Notes: generated by a model from the letters alone, not told the origin. Positions 1-7,900 are shown, counted from the first letter of the stretch. The stretch is DNA of 35,227 nt from an uncultured Bacteroidales bacterium (GCA_902776455.1 CACYQI010000034.1:1-35227); one strand, 5' to 3'. Made by a program: numbers and translations.

Positions 1-274
1 TGTCGGGCGATGCTGCTGGGAGGAAGTCCATGGATAACACGGGATGCTGGCTTTGTCTAAGCACGGACTACTGATATATGGCTATCGCTGAATAGTTACG
101 CCATGTAATTGCCCATTAATTTCCAATAATTATTTTTCGTCGAATTCACGTTATGTTAAAAATATAAAACGAATTTCTTCTCCCAGCCTCCACAGACCCT
201 CTTTAGGGGGAGAACCGAAGGTCGACGAAGTCAACTAAAGACGGGAAAGCCAACACGCCGAATCGTTATGGTTG
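1..274. other. Left-edge intergenic region, no gene recognised
   Basis: I see no convincing coding region here. A short plus-strand reading frame runs in from the window edge and stops at about position 60, but it resembles nothing I know and could be chance. An AT-rich stretch follows (about 100-180). Then comes a short C-run/G-run hairpin-like sequence (about 196-212) and a copy of a dispersed repeat (213-235, GAACCGAAGGTCGACGAAGT...), which recurs at 23254 with one mismatch over about 23 bp. A 14-bp stretch at 140-153 is also present at 13739-13752, but a match of that length is expected by chance in a window this size. The region lies downstream of trkH, so it may include its 3' UTR. Confidence 0.5.
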
Positions 275-1747
275 CTACTTCCTGTCCTTCCAGTAGTTGG
301 GCATCAGAAGGAAGAGAACGGTAAAGATTTCCAAACGCCCTATGAGCATATAGGCACTCATCAGCCATTTGCCAGAAGCAGGGACGCCGGCAAAGGTGTT
401 GGCAGGGCCGGTGGCTCCGGTGGCAGGGCCGACGTTGCTCAGCATGCTGATGCTGCTGCCGAGGGCTGTATCGACATCGGCTCCAAGCAACGAGTAGCAG
501 GTCATCGCTATGACGACAAGCAGGATGTAGATAAAGATGAAGGAAAGAGCCTGACGCACTTTTTCCTGCGGCACTATCTGCTTCCCTACGCGCACCCCAA
601 TAACGGCACGCGGATGAAGCATGAGGATGAGTTCGTTGAAGACACTCTTTGCGCAGATGATGACGCGGATGACCTTGATGCCGCCTGCCGTACTGCCCGC
701 ACAAGCTCCGATGGCCATGATGACAACCGTAGGCATCCAGAACGACGCACCCCAAGCCACGTAGTCGAACTTCTGGGCTGAGAAGCCGGTACTCGTCGCT
801 ACGCTGCTGACGTGGAACAGTGCCGAGCGGAACGTCTCTTCGAAGCCTTTGGGCAAGGTGGATAGGGCATCGTCGGGCACAGGAGCAAAGTAGAAGAGCA
901 ACATGAAGCAAGCTACAGCCACACCTATGTAGCCGAGGAACACGCGCACCTCTTCGTTGCGGAAGAGAACGTGACTGCGGCGGATGCTCATATAGTAGTA
1001 GAGCGAGAAGTTGATGCTGCTGACTATCATGAAAAGGCTTGCCACATACTCTATATAGCTGCTGTGGAAGTAGGCGATGCTTGCCGAATGTGTGCTGAAT
1101 CCACCTGTGGCGATGGTGGTAAAGGCGTGGCAGACAGCATCGTAGAGCGACATTGGTCCGAGCCAATAGAGCAAGGCGCAGCTGCCGGTCAGCACGAGGT
1201 AGATGAGCAGCACGCGGCGGGCTGTGGCTCCTATCTTGGGCCGTAGCTTGTCAAGCCCCAAACCCGTCACCTCGGCAGAATAGATGTTGCTGTTCTTCAT
1301 CTCATAGACCGGGATGAGTGCAAAAGAGAAGACGACGATGCCGAGGCCGCCTATCCATTGCGTAATGGCACGCCAGAAGAGGAGCGACCGCGGCAAGGAG
1401 TCGATTTCGTTGATGCAGGTGGCACCCGTCGTAGTAAATCCGCTCATCGTCTCGAAGAAGGCGCTGGAGAGGTCCATGTCGGTAAGCCAAAGGAAGGGCA
1501 CCATGCCGACCACGGAGAAGACTATCCAAGAGAGGGCAACGACAAGGAAGTTGTCGGCACGTCGCATCCGTCGGCCCTCGGCTTTGCGGCTCGCATAAAT
1601 GCACAGCGAACCGACGGCCATCGTTCCCAGAGCCGTGACCAGGAAGCACAGCCAACTGCTCTCGTCGGCCAGAATGGCGACAAGCATCGAGAGCAACAGA
1701 AAGAAGCTCTCCATGATGACGAGTATGCCGAGAATGCCTTTCTTCAT
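275..1747 (-). CDS. trkH: TrkH-family potassium uptake protein
   Basis: This is the membrane subunit of a Trk/Ktr-type K+ uptake system in the inner membrane. The 490-residue protein is strongly hydrophobic, with about ten membrane segments and short pore loops. All four selectivity-filter loops of the family can be seen, each centred on the conserved glycine: FTTTGAT (about residue 105), ATGGFST (about 215), SSVATSTGFSA (about 315) and SNVGPATGAT (about 435). Length and layout are normal for TrkH. In Bacteroidales trkH is usually preceded by trkA, which encodes the NAD-binding gating subunit. Here the upstream gene is nadB and no trkA is present in the window, so the partner must be elsewhere. 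The start ATG sits just after a poly-T/heptamer-repeat block, and no Shine-Dalgarno sequence is evident. Confidence 0.95.
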   Translation of the reverse strand: MKKGILGILVIMESFFLLLSMLVAILADESSWLCFLVTALGTMAVGSLCIYASRKAEGRRMRRADNFLVVALSWIVFSVVGMVPFLWLTDMDLSSAFFETMSGFTTTGATCINEIDSLPRSLLFWRAITQWIGGLGIVVFSFALIPVYEMKNSNIYSAEVTGLGLDKLRPKIGATARRVLLIYLVLTGSCALLYWLGPMSLYDAVCHAFTTIATGGFSTHSASIAYFHSSYIEYVASLFMIVSSINFSLYYYMSIRRSHVLFRNEEVRVFLGYIGVAVACFMLLFYFAPVPDDALSTLPKGFEETFRSALFHVSSVATSTGFSAQKFDYVAWGASFWMPTVVIMAIGACAGSTAGGIKVIRVIICAKSVFNELILMLHPRAVIGVRVGKQIVPQEKVRQALSFIFIYILLVVIAMTCYSLLGADVDTALGSSISMLSNVGPATGATGPANTFAGVPASGKWLMSAYMLIGRLEIFTVLFLLMPNYWKDRK

Positions 1748-1760
1748 AGCTTTTTTTTTA

Positions 1761-1993
1761 ATTCATAATTCTTAATTCATAATTCATAATTATTTCCTTC
1801 GCCAAGCCTTCGGACGTATCCTAATTATGAACTATTTCCTTCGCCAAGCCTTCGGGCGTAGCCTAATTATGAACTATTTCTTTCGCCAAGCCTTCGGGCG
1901 TAGCCTAATTATGAACTATTTCCTTCGCCAAGCCTTCGGACGTAGCCTAATTATGAATTATGAATTAAGAATTAAGAATTAAGAATTATGAAT
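1761..1993. repeat. Inverted heptamer arrays flanking a 42-bp x4 tandem repeat
   Basis: The left arm (1761-1793) is made of 7-bp units AATTCAT/AATTCTT. The right arm (about 1949-1993) is made of the reverse-complement units ATGAATT/AAGAATT. Between them lie four copies of a 42-bp unit beginning at 1791, 1833, 1875 and 1917, each with TATTTCCTTCGCCAAGCCTT near its start. The right arm overlaps the 3' end of nadB, whose last codons AAT TCA TAA are themselves a heptamer unit, so the array supplies the nadB stop codon. The whole element separates nadB from trkH and could form a long stem. Confidence 0.9.
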
Positions 1994-3575
1994 TATCTAA
2001 CGCGTGTTTCGCGTAGTCGATGGTGTAGTGGAGGCCACGGCTCTCTTTGCGTTCGAGGGCTTGACGTGTAATGAGATAGCCCACGTTGATCATGTTGCGG
2101 AGTTCGCAAATGTCTTTCGTCGGCTTGACGCGCTTGAAGAGGTGCTCCGTCTCTTCGTAGAGGAGGTCGAGACGCTCCCAGGCACGATGAAGACGCAAGT
2201 CGCTGCGGACGATGCCAACATAGGTACTCATTATCTGGTTCACTTCCTTGACGTCCTGCGCGATGAGCACCTTCTCTTCGTTCGTCATGGTGCCTTCGTC
2301 GTTCCATTCCGGCACGCGGTCGTTGAACTTGTACTGGTCGATGACTTCCAGCGAATGGCGGGCGGCTGCATCGGCATAGACGACAGCCTCGATGAGCGAG
2401 TTGCTGGCCAAACGGTTGCCGCCATGCAGTCCGGTACAGGAGCATTCGCCGACGGCATAGAGACGCTTGATGCTGCTCTGCCCGTCGAGATCGACCTTGA
2501 TGCCGCCGCACATGTAGTGGGCGCTGGGAGCAACCGGGATGTACTGCTTCGTGATGTCGATGCCGATGGAGAGGCACTTGGCGTAGATGTTGGGGAAGTG
2601 ATGCTTGGTCTCCTCCGGGTCTTTATGTGTGACGTCGAGGCAGACGTGGTCGAGGCCGTGTATCTTCATCTCGCGGTCGATAGCGCGGGCCACGATGTCG
2701 CGGGGAGCGAGGGAGAGCCTTTCGTCGTACTTCTGCATGAACTCCTCGCCGTTGGGCAGGCGGAGAATGCCGCCGTAGCCGCGCATGGCCTCCGTGATGA
2801 GGTAGGCCGGATGCGTTTCCTGCGGGTTGTAGAGCACAGTAGGATGGAACTGCACGAACTCCATGTCCTTCACCTTCCCCTTGGCGCGATAGACCATGGC
2901 TATGCCGTCGCCGGTAGCGATGTTCGGGTTCGACGTCGTGGCGTAGATGGCTCCGGTGCCTCCTGTAGCCATGAGTGTGACCTTGCTCAGATAGGTGTCC
3001 ACCTTGCCCGTATCAGGGTTGAGGACGTAGGCTCCGTAGCACTCGATGTCGGGGGTGCGGCGGGTGACGCGGATGCCGAGGTGATGCTGCGTGATGATCT
3101 CTACGGCAAAGTGGTTCTCCAGTATCTCGATGTTGGGATTGCTGCGTACGGCTTCCATGAGTCCTCGCTGTATCTCGGCCCCTGTGTCGTCGGCATGATG
3201 GAGGATGCGGAACTCGGAGTGTCCGCCTTCCCTGTGGAGGTCGAACTCGCCGTCCTCCTTCTTGTCGAAGTTGACGCCCCAGCGGACGAGGTCGCGAATG
3301 CCCTGCGGAGCGTTGCGCACCACTTGTTCTACGGCTGCCGGGTCGCTGATGTAGTCGCCCGCTATCATGGTGTCCTCGATGTGCTTCTCGAAGTTATCGA
3401 CCAGCAGGTTCGTCACGGAGGCGATGCCGCCTTGTGCCTTGGCCGTATTCGCCTCTTCGAGCGTAGTCTTGCAGATGAGCGTCACCTTGCCCTTACCTGC
3501 ATTTGCCACCTTCAGCGCATAGCTCATGCCGGCCACGCCGCTGCCTATAATCAGAAATTCAGTCTTCTTTATCAT
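1986..3575 (-). CDS. nadB: L-aspartate oxidase
   Basis: This FAD enzyme oxidises L-aspartate to iminoaspartate, the first step of de novo NAD synthesis; NadA, its partner, is not in the window. The 529-residue protein starts with the dinucleotide-binding motif GSGVAGMSYA (about residues 12-21). It has the substrate and flavin signatures of the NadB/succinate dehydrogenase flavoprotein family: the AKAQGGIAS segment near residue 50, HREGGHSEFRILHHADDTGAE (about 114-134), and GLHGGNRLASNSLIEAVV (about 384-401). The NadB form (TGLHGGNRLASNS) separates it from fumarate reductase. Length is normal. The C-terminal residues DNS and the stop codon come from the heptamer array that follows. A minus-strand TAACTTTG box at 3848-3855 may be its promoter, giving a leader of about 270 nt full of inverted repeats. 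Confidence 0.96.
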   Translation of the reverse strand: MIKKTEFLIIGSGVAGMSYALKVANAGKGKVTLICKTTLEEANTAKAQGGIASVTNLLVDNFEKHIEDTMIAGDYISDPAAVEQVVRNAPQGIRDLVRWGVNFDKKEDGEFDLHREGGHSEFRILHHADDTGAEIQRGLMEAVRSNPNIEILENHFAVEIITQHHLGIRVTRRTPDIECYGAYVLNPDTGKVDTYLSKVTLMATGGTGAIYATTSNPNIATGDGIAMVYRAKGKVKDMEFVQFHPTVLYNPQETHPAYLITEAMRGYGGILRLPNGEEFMQKYDERLSLAPRDIVARAIDREMKIHGLDHVCLDVTHKDPEETKHHFPNIYAKCLSIGIDITKQYIPVAPSAHYMCGGIKVDLDGQSSIKRLYAVGECSCTGLHGGNRLASNSLIEAVVYADAAARHSLEVIDQYKFNDRVPEWNDEGTMTNEEKVLIAQDVKEVNQIMSTYVGIVRSDLRLHRAWERLDLLYEETEHLFKRVKPTKDICELRNMINVGYLITRQALERKESRGLHYTIDYAKHALDNS

Positions 3576-3876
3576 AATATATATGATGTTTTATTTAAGT
3601 TTCGGAAGTTATAAGATGAAGTTAAATAGGAAGTTCTTGGATGCTCTAGCACCAAGGCGCGCTACTAAGGGCGCGGAGACGCCAGCGTTGCTGGCTGGAA
3701 GTAAAGCACTTCGCGCTGGACGATAGCCTTGGATGCTGGCAGCTTCGTTTACTATTGTCCATTTTAACTTCCATGAGTGAAGCGAATTAACTTCCATTTT
3801 TACTTCCATTTTTATTTCCGAAAGTTCAGTGTTTTGTAATTCCGATGCAAAGTTACGAAAAATAGTTCAAAAGCGT
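3576..3876. repeat. Repeat-rich leader of nadB, inverted GGAAGTT arrays
   Basis: No convincing gene lies here. On the plus strand the left side holds repeated GGAAGTT-like words (3602-3634). The right side holds their reverse complement, TAACTTCC/TACTTCC, several times (about 3764-3825). The core includes palindromic GC-rich words (CAGCGTTGCTGGCTG, GCACTTCGCGC) and an inverted pair CTTGGATGC/GCCTTGGATGC. The design resembles the heptamer elements elsewhere in the window, but the period here is longer and less regular (about 10-11 bp). A 66-codon open frame on each strand is most likely chance. Confidence 0.6.
3848..3855 (-). promoter_or_regulatory. Possible -7 box (TAACTTTG) for nadB
   Basis: Read on the minus strand, these bases give TAACTTTG, a match to the Bacteroidetes -7 consensus TAnnTTTG. 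No clear TTTG -33 box sits 19-20 bp upstream, so the call rests on one element. It would give nadB a leader of about 270 nt. Confidence 0.4.
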
Positions 3877-4797
3877 TCACTTCACCGCAACCTTTTTCCT
3901 GTTCTGGATGTAGATTCCCTTTTGAGGGGCTTCCTCCATGCGTCGGCCGGCGAGGTCGAAGCAGCCGTTTCCGCGCCCTTCGTTGCATGCCGACGGGGCC
4001 GACTGAACGCGGGTGATGTAATCCTGGTCGAGCATCACCTCCACCACGACGGGACGATGGTCGGAAGCCTGCGGTTCGTTGAGGACTTTGCTGCTGTTCA
4101 CATTCTTCACGAAGTACTTCGTGCTGGCGATGTAGTCGATGATGCTCTTCGGCGTACCAGCGGGGAAGGTGTAGTTGGTATTGCTGTCGTTAATAAAATT
4201 CAGGACGCGGAAGTTCCTCTTTATCTGCGTGATGAGTTGCGAACTGGGCTTGTCGTTCCAGTCGCCGCAGATGAAGAAGGGTTTTTCCCAGCGGGCGGCC
4301 TCCTCTAAGATGATGGGGAGCGAGGCGAGCCGGTTTGCTTCTTCGAGGTCGAGGTGTGTCGTGGCGAAGACACAATCCTCGAATTCGCAGACCAGCAACG
4401 TGCGTTTCTCCGCTCCGGGCAACGGGATGTTGCGGACGGATAAAGGGGTCTTCTTGCTGAGGACCGCCACGCCGTACTTGCCGCGCGACAGGGGGATGGC
4501 GGGTCCGAACACGGCATGCATGCCGAGCTTCTTGCCGAGGGCGGCCGCCTCGTCGATGTAGCCGGAGCGTTTCACCACGCTGTCCACTTCCTGCAGCCCT
4601 ACGAAATCGGGCTGGGCGTTGCTGATGATGGCGGCCTGACGGTCGAGGTCCACCACGTCGTCCATGCCTGCTCCGTGCTGTATGTTGTAGGTCATGAGCC
4701 GAAGCGTAGGGGCGTCCTGGCTTTGGGCAAAGGCCGTAGGGCACGACATCAGGCAAGCGAGCATCAGGCTCGCAAAGAAGAATCGAATTCTTGTCAT
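3877..4797 (-). CDS. Secreted endonuclease/exonuclease/phosphatase family protein
   Basis: This is a 306-residue protein of the EEP (DNase I / exonuclease III / phosphodiesterase) fold. A signal peptide spans about residues 1-24 (MTRIRFFFASLMLACLMSC...AFA), so it acts outside the cytoplasm. A Cys inside the signal peptide (residue 19) could act as a lipobox, but the fit is weak. Family motifs in order: MTYNIQHGAGMDD (about 35-47, metal-binding Asn), LQEVDS (about 68, metal-binding Glu), GDWNDKP (about 177) and SDHRPVVVEV (about 244, catalytic Asp-His). The last 30 residues (CFDLAGRRMEE...KGIYIQNRKKV) resemble the C-terminal tails of many secreted Prevotella proteins, which look like a shortened type IX secretion sorting tail. 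The substrate is unknown; it could be a nucleic acid, sphingomyelin or an inositol phosphate. Confidence 0.85.
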   Translation of the reverse strand: MTRIRFFFASLMLACLMSCPTAFAQSQDAPTLRLMTYNIQHGAGMDDVVDLDRQAAIISNAQPDFVGLQEVDSVVKRSGYIDEAAALGKKLGMHAVFGPAIPLSRGKYGVAVLSKKTPLSVRNIPLPGAEKRTLLVCEFEDCVFATTHLDLEEANRLASLPIILEEAARWEKPFFICGDWNDKPSSQLITQIKRNFRVLNFINDSNTNYTFPAGTPKSIIDYIASTKYFVKNVNSSKVLNEPQASDHRPVVVEVMLDQDYITRVQSAPSACNEGRGNGCFDLAGRRMEEAPQKGIYIQNRKKVAVK

Positions 4798-4854
4798 AGT
4801 TGTTTAGTTTTTAGTCCTACATTTCGTTCAGACACGCGACCGTCCGGGGCGTCA

Positions 4855-5562
4855 TCAATTGTGTACCAGAGTGCCTATTTCCTCTCCTTCGAGGACGCGG
4901 CGCAGGTTGCCAACGATGTCCATATTGAAGACGTAGATGGGCAGGTTGTTCTGCATGCACATGGCTGTAGCCGTGATGTCCATGACCTTCAGTCCGCGGG
5001 CTATGACCTCCTCGTAGGTGATGTCGTGGAACTTGGTGGCTGTGGGGTCCTTCTCGGGGTCGGCCGTGTAGATGCCGTCCACGCGGGTACCTTTGAGCAT
5101 GACGTCGGCTTCTATCTCGATGCCTCGCAGCGAGGAGCCGGTATCGGTGGTGAAGTAGGGGCTGCCGGTACCTGCGCTGAAGATGGCCACTTCGCCCTTC
5201 TCCATGGCTTCGATGGCTTTCCATTTGCTGTAGAACTCGCCAATAGGCTCCATGCGGATGGCAGTCAGCACACGGTTCTTCTGCCCGATGGCACCGAGGG
5301 CGCTGCTCAGGGCCAGCGAGTTGATGACCGTGGCGCACATGCCCATCTGGTCGCCCTTGACGCGGTCGAAGCCTTTGCCGGCTCCCGTCAAGCCGCGGAA
5401 GATGTTGCCGCCACCGATGACGATGCCTATCTGCACGCCCATGTCGGCGGCTTCCTTAATCTGCTGGGCATACTCGCCGAGGCGTTTCACGTCGATGCCG
5501 TAGCCCTGTTCGCCCATCAAGCTTTCGCCCGAGAGCTTTAATAGAATGCGTTTGAATCTCAT
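4855..5562 (-). CDS. pyrH: UMP kinase
   Basis: This cytoplasmic enzyme phosphorylates UMP to UDP in pyrimidine nucleotide synthesis. The 235-residue length is typical of the hexameric bacterial UMP kinase (amino acid kinase fold). Motifs seen: KLSGESLMG (about 9-17, phosphate binding), GIVIGGGNIFRG (about 46-57), the DQMGMCATVINSLAL segment that binds UMP (about 71-85), TGSPYFTTDTGSSLRGIEIEADVMLKGT (about 131-158) and VDGIYTADPEKDPTA (about 160-174). It lies 181 bp downstream of birA on the same strand, with a 22-bp tandem repeat in the gap, and 57 bp upstream of the EEP gene. In many bacteria pyrH sits beside tsf and frr, but not here. Confidence 0.97.
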   Translation of the reverse strand: MRFKRILLKLSGESLMGEQGYGIDVKRLGEYAQQIKEAADMGVQIGIVIGGGNIFRGLTGAGKGFDRVKGDQMGMCATVINSLALSSALGAIGQKNRVLTAIRMEPIGEFYSKWKAIEAMEKGEVAIFSAGTGSPYFTTDTGSSLRGIEIEADVMLKGTRVDGIYTADPEKDPTATKFHDITYEEVIARGLKVMDITATAMCMQNNLPIYVFNMDIVGNLRRVLEGEEIGTLVHN

Positions 5563-5647
5563 AACTTAGTTTGTTTATAGTCCTGTAGTAGGGTGTTTTC
5601 TGTGTCGTTGAACTCGTTTCGTCTGTCTGCCGCGAAGGGGGGAGTTC

Positions 5648-5735
5648 TACGCTCCGTGGAGAATCGGCTTACACTCCGTGGAGAATCGGCCTACACTCCG
5701 TGGAGAATCGGCCTACACTCCGTGGAGTGTAAAAC
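5648..5735. repeat. 22-bp tandem repeat, four copies, between birA and pyrH
   Basis: Units begin at 5648, 5670, 5692 and 5714. The first three share CTCCGTGGAGAATCGGC. The fourth changes to CTCCGTGGAGTGTAAAAC, which creates the near-perfect palindrome ACACTCC-GT-GGAGTGT. Each unit carries the small palindrome CTCCGTGGAG. The array lies directly after the birA stop codon and upstream of pyrH. Confidence 0.9.
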
Positions 5736-5743
5736 GCCCCTCC

Positions 5744-6601
5744 TCAGAGGACGAATTTCACCTCCTTGAAGGCATAGCGCCGAAGGCCGCCTTTCGTGTC
5801 GCGCAGAACGAGGTGTCCGCTGGGTTCCACGTCGATGAGTGTGGCGCGGAAGGTGCCGTCCTTGTCGCTGTAGGCATGCTCTTCGCCCCGACGGTAGAGC
5901 CGCTGCTTGTAGCTCTCGTGCAGGGCGTCGAGCGCTTCGGGCTGTCCGTCGATTTGCCGCAGGTAGCGCGTCATGCTCTCCATGAAGCGTTCCAGCACGA
6001 ACCTTCGCTCCACTTCGTGTCCCAGGATGTCGGCGAGCGAGCGCGGATTGGGTGCGTCGCTCACGAAGCGTCGCTGGTTGACGTTGATGCCGATGCCGAT
6101 GGTGGAGCGCTTCACCCAAGCTCCCTGCAGGTCGTTCTCGATGAGGATGCCCGCCACCTTGCTGTCGCCATAGTAGATGTCGTTGGGCCACTTGACGGTA
6201 AAAGCAGGGTTGGGGGCAAGGGGCAGGGAGCAGGGGGCAGGAGGAGTGCTTAGGCTGTCGGTATTCTCATGCTCCTTGCCCCTCGCCCCTTGCTCCTTCA
6301 AGAGACCCTCAAGGCTCTCCCTGACGGCCAGCGCGGCAGCCTCCGAGAGGACGAACATCCTGCCGACGGGCAGGTGGGAAGGCATCACGCGGAGGCTCAG
6401 CAGCAGGTTCTCGCCCCGAGCCGACTCCCAGCGGTTCGTGTCGGCACCGCGTCCTGCCGTCTGGTACTCAGCCGTCACGAGCGTCATGCGCTCGTCGCCA
6501 GGAGTTGCAAGGTGACGAAGGAAATTGTTCGTCGAACCCACCTCGTCGAGTTCCAGCATGCGGAATGTCGGCGAATCGTCTAAGCAGAAATGTCGTTCCA
6601 T
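5744..6601 (-). CDS. birA: Biotin--[acetyl-CoA-carboxylase] ligase, HTH-less
   Basis: This enzyme attaches biotin to biotin carboxyl carrier proteins. At 285 residues it lacks the N-terminal DNA-binding domain, so it is a class I ligase and not a repressor. Motifs: EVGSTNNFLR (about 20-29), the biotinyl-AMP loop TAGRGADTNRWES (about 48-60), and VKWPNDIYYGDSKVAGILIEN (about 136-156, with the conserved KWPND). Between the two catalytic halves, residues about 102-132 are a low-complexity insert (KEQGARGKEHENT...PAPCSLPLAPNP) not expected in the family. It is encoded by an inverted heptamer array (see 6212-6299). The insert leaves the frame open and the catalytic motifs intact, so the enzyme is probably active. 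A minus-strand TAACTTTG box lies 26 bp upstream of the start. Confidence 0.94.
   Translation of the reverse strand: MERHFCLDDSPTFRMLELDEVGSTNNFLRHLATPGDERMTLVTAEYQTAGRGADTNRWESARGENLLLSLRVMPSHLPVGRMFVLSEAAALAVRESLEGLLKEQGARGKEHENTDSLSTPPAPCSLPLAPNPAFTVKWPNDIYYGDSKVAGILIENDLQGAWVKRSTIGIGINVNQRRFVSDAPNPRSLADILGHEVERRFVLERFMESMTRYLRQIDGQPEALDALHESYKQRLYRRGEEHAYSDKDGTFRATLIDVEPSGHLVLRDTKGGLRRYAFKEVKFVL
6212..6299. repeat. Inverted heptamer element inserted in frame in birA
   Basis: The left arm (6212-6246) reads as 7-bp units GGGGCAA, GGGGCAG, GGAGCAG, GGGGCAG. The right arm (6269-6299), on the other strand, reads GGAGCAA, GGGGCGA, GGGGCAA, GGAGCAT. A core of about 22 bp lies between them. This is the same design as the intergenic heptamer elements of this window, but it lies inside a coding sequence and adds about 30 residues to BirA without breaking the frame. 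Confidence 0.88.
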
Positions 6602-6626
6602 GCCCGTTTGTCGTGTAAGAATGATG

Positions 6627-6634
6627 CAAAGTTA
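6627..6634 (-). promoter_or_regulatory. -7 box (TAACTTTG) for birA
   Basis: On the minus strand these bases read TAACTTTG, matching TAnnTTTG, 26 bp before the birA ATG. The only TTTG-like word upstream (6651-6654) is 16 bp away, shorter than the usual 19-20, so the -33 element is uncertain. Confidence 0.55.
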
Positions 6635-6729
6635 GCAAACTTTTCCTTTCCAAAAGCCTTCCGAAGCGAAAAAGAGCAAAAAACAACAAGTTTTTCATCG
6701 TTGGGCTTCATATTGTGCAAACTTTTCGC

Positions 6730-6737
6730 TACCTTTG
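6730..6737 (+). promoter_or_regulatory. -7 box (TACCTTTG) for the GH105-GH2 operon
   Basis: TACCTTTG fits the Bacteroidetes -7 consensus and lies 32 bp before the ATG at 6770. The expected -33 TTTG at the right spacing is not clear; TTG words lie at 6701 and 6713. It probably drives the four-gene operon from 6770 to 12792 and is divergent from the birA promoter. Confidence 0.6.
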
Positions 6738-6769
6738 CACGGAAATTGTAACCTAAAACGACATACGAC

Positions 6770-7900
6770 ATGAAAAGACAGCTATCAGTCATTATCGCCC
6801 TGCTGCTTGCGCTCGGAGCAGGTGCCAGGAAGGACGACGCCCTTCGCCACTTCCCGCCGGGCACCACGCCCGAAGAGGTGGGACGGCGCCTTGCCTACCA
6901 CTTCATCGACGGCAAGCACGCCTACTGGAGCGACACGAAGAACCTGGGCTACCACGAGGTATGCACCTGGAACGGCGCCCTCATGTGGGGACGGGCCGTG
7001 GGCGACGACGTCATCATCCGCAAGATGAAGGAACGCTTCGACAGCTTCCTGGCAAACAACAAAGAGAACATTCCCGCCAAGAACCACGTAGATTTCAACA
7101 TGTTCGGCTCCCTGCCGCTCAGCCTCTACGCGTCGTTCCCCTCGGAAGAGAACTACAAGACGATGGGACTCTCCTATGCCGACTCGCAATGGGAACTGCC
7201 GGCTAAAGCCAAGGAGAGCGAGAAGCGGCTCGCACGACAAGGCTACACCTGGCAGACCCGCATGTGGATCGACGACATGTACATGATTACGATAGTCCAA
7301 GCCTGGGCCTATCGCACCACGGGCGACCGCAAGTACATCGACCGGGCCGCGCACGAAATGGTGAAATACCTCAACGAACTGCAACGGCCCAACGGCCTCT
7401 TCTACCACGCGCCCGACGCACCTTTCTACTGGGCACGCGGCGACGGATGGATGGCCGTCGGGCTGACCGAGGTGCTGAAAGCCTTGCCCAAGGACAACCC
7501 CTACTACAAACGCATCCTGAAGGGCTACCGGAAGATGATGAAGAGCCTGCTTCGCTACCGCAACAGCGAAGGCCTCTGGAACCAACTCATCGACCAGCCC
7601 GACTTCTGGACCGAAACGTCTGGCTCCGCCATGTTCACCTATGCCTTCATCCGAGGCGTGAAGGAGGGATGGCTGCCGGCTGCGAAGTATGCTCCGGCCG
7701 CTCGGAAGGCATGGCTCGCCCTTATACCTTATATTAATAATAACAACGACGTGACAAACATCTGCGTAGGCACCGGCAAGAAGAACGACTTCAACTACTA
7801 CCTCGACCGCCCGCAGATGACTGGCGACTACCACGGCCAAGCGCCCTACCTCTGGTGCGCGGCGGCGCTGATTGAACAGCCGACTGACATTAAACCATAA
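6770..7900 (+). CDS. GH105/GH88-family unsaturated uronyl hydrolase
   Basis: This is a 376-residue secreted or periplasmic enzyme with an (alpha/alpha)6-barrel. It would remove the unsaturated uronic acid left on oligosaccharides by polysaccharide lyases, for example from rhamnogalacturonan. A signal peptide covers about residues 1-19. Landmarks: WNGALMWGRAV (67-77), WQTRMWIDDMYM (161-172, with the Asp pair at 168-169 in the expected catalytic segment), YHAPDAPFYWARGDGW (212-226, conserved Asp225) and SGSAMFTYAFIRGVKEGWL near the C-terminus. Length is typical of GH105. The stop codon overlaps the next start (TAATG), so it is translationally coupled to the GH2 gene. No lyase, SusC or SusD gene lies in the window. 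The exact substrate cannot be read from the sequence; other GH88/105 activities such as ulvan remain possible. Confidence 0.88.
   Translation: MKRQLSVIIALLLALGAGARKDDALRHFPPGTTPEEVGRRLAYHFIDGKHAYWSDTKNLGYHEVCTWNGALMWGRAVGDDVIIRKMKERFDSFLANNKENIPAKNHVDFNMFGSLPLSLYASFPSEENYKTMGLSYADSQWELPAKAKESEKRLARQGYTWQTRMWIDDMYMITIVQAWAYRTTGDRKYIDRAAHEMVKYLNELQRPNGLFYHAPDAPFYWARGDGWMAVGLTEVLKALPKDNPYYKRILKGYRKMMKSLLRYRNSEGLWNQLIDQPDFWTETSGSAMFTYAFIRGVKEGWLPAAKYAPAARKAWLALIPYINNNNDVTNICVGTGKKNDFNYYLDRPQMTGDYHGQAPYLWCAAALIEQPTDIKP

Noticed and set aside
2004-3614. A long plus-strand frame (536 codons) opposite nadB, and similar long antisense frames opposite infB, nusA and GH105
   Set aside because: These arise from the high GC content and codon bias of the real genes on the other strand. 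No protein family is recognisable.
3526-3809. 66-codon frames on both strands in the nadB leader
   Set aside because: They are composed of the inverted repeats and resemble no known protein.
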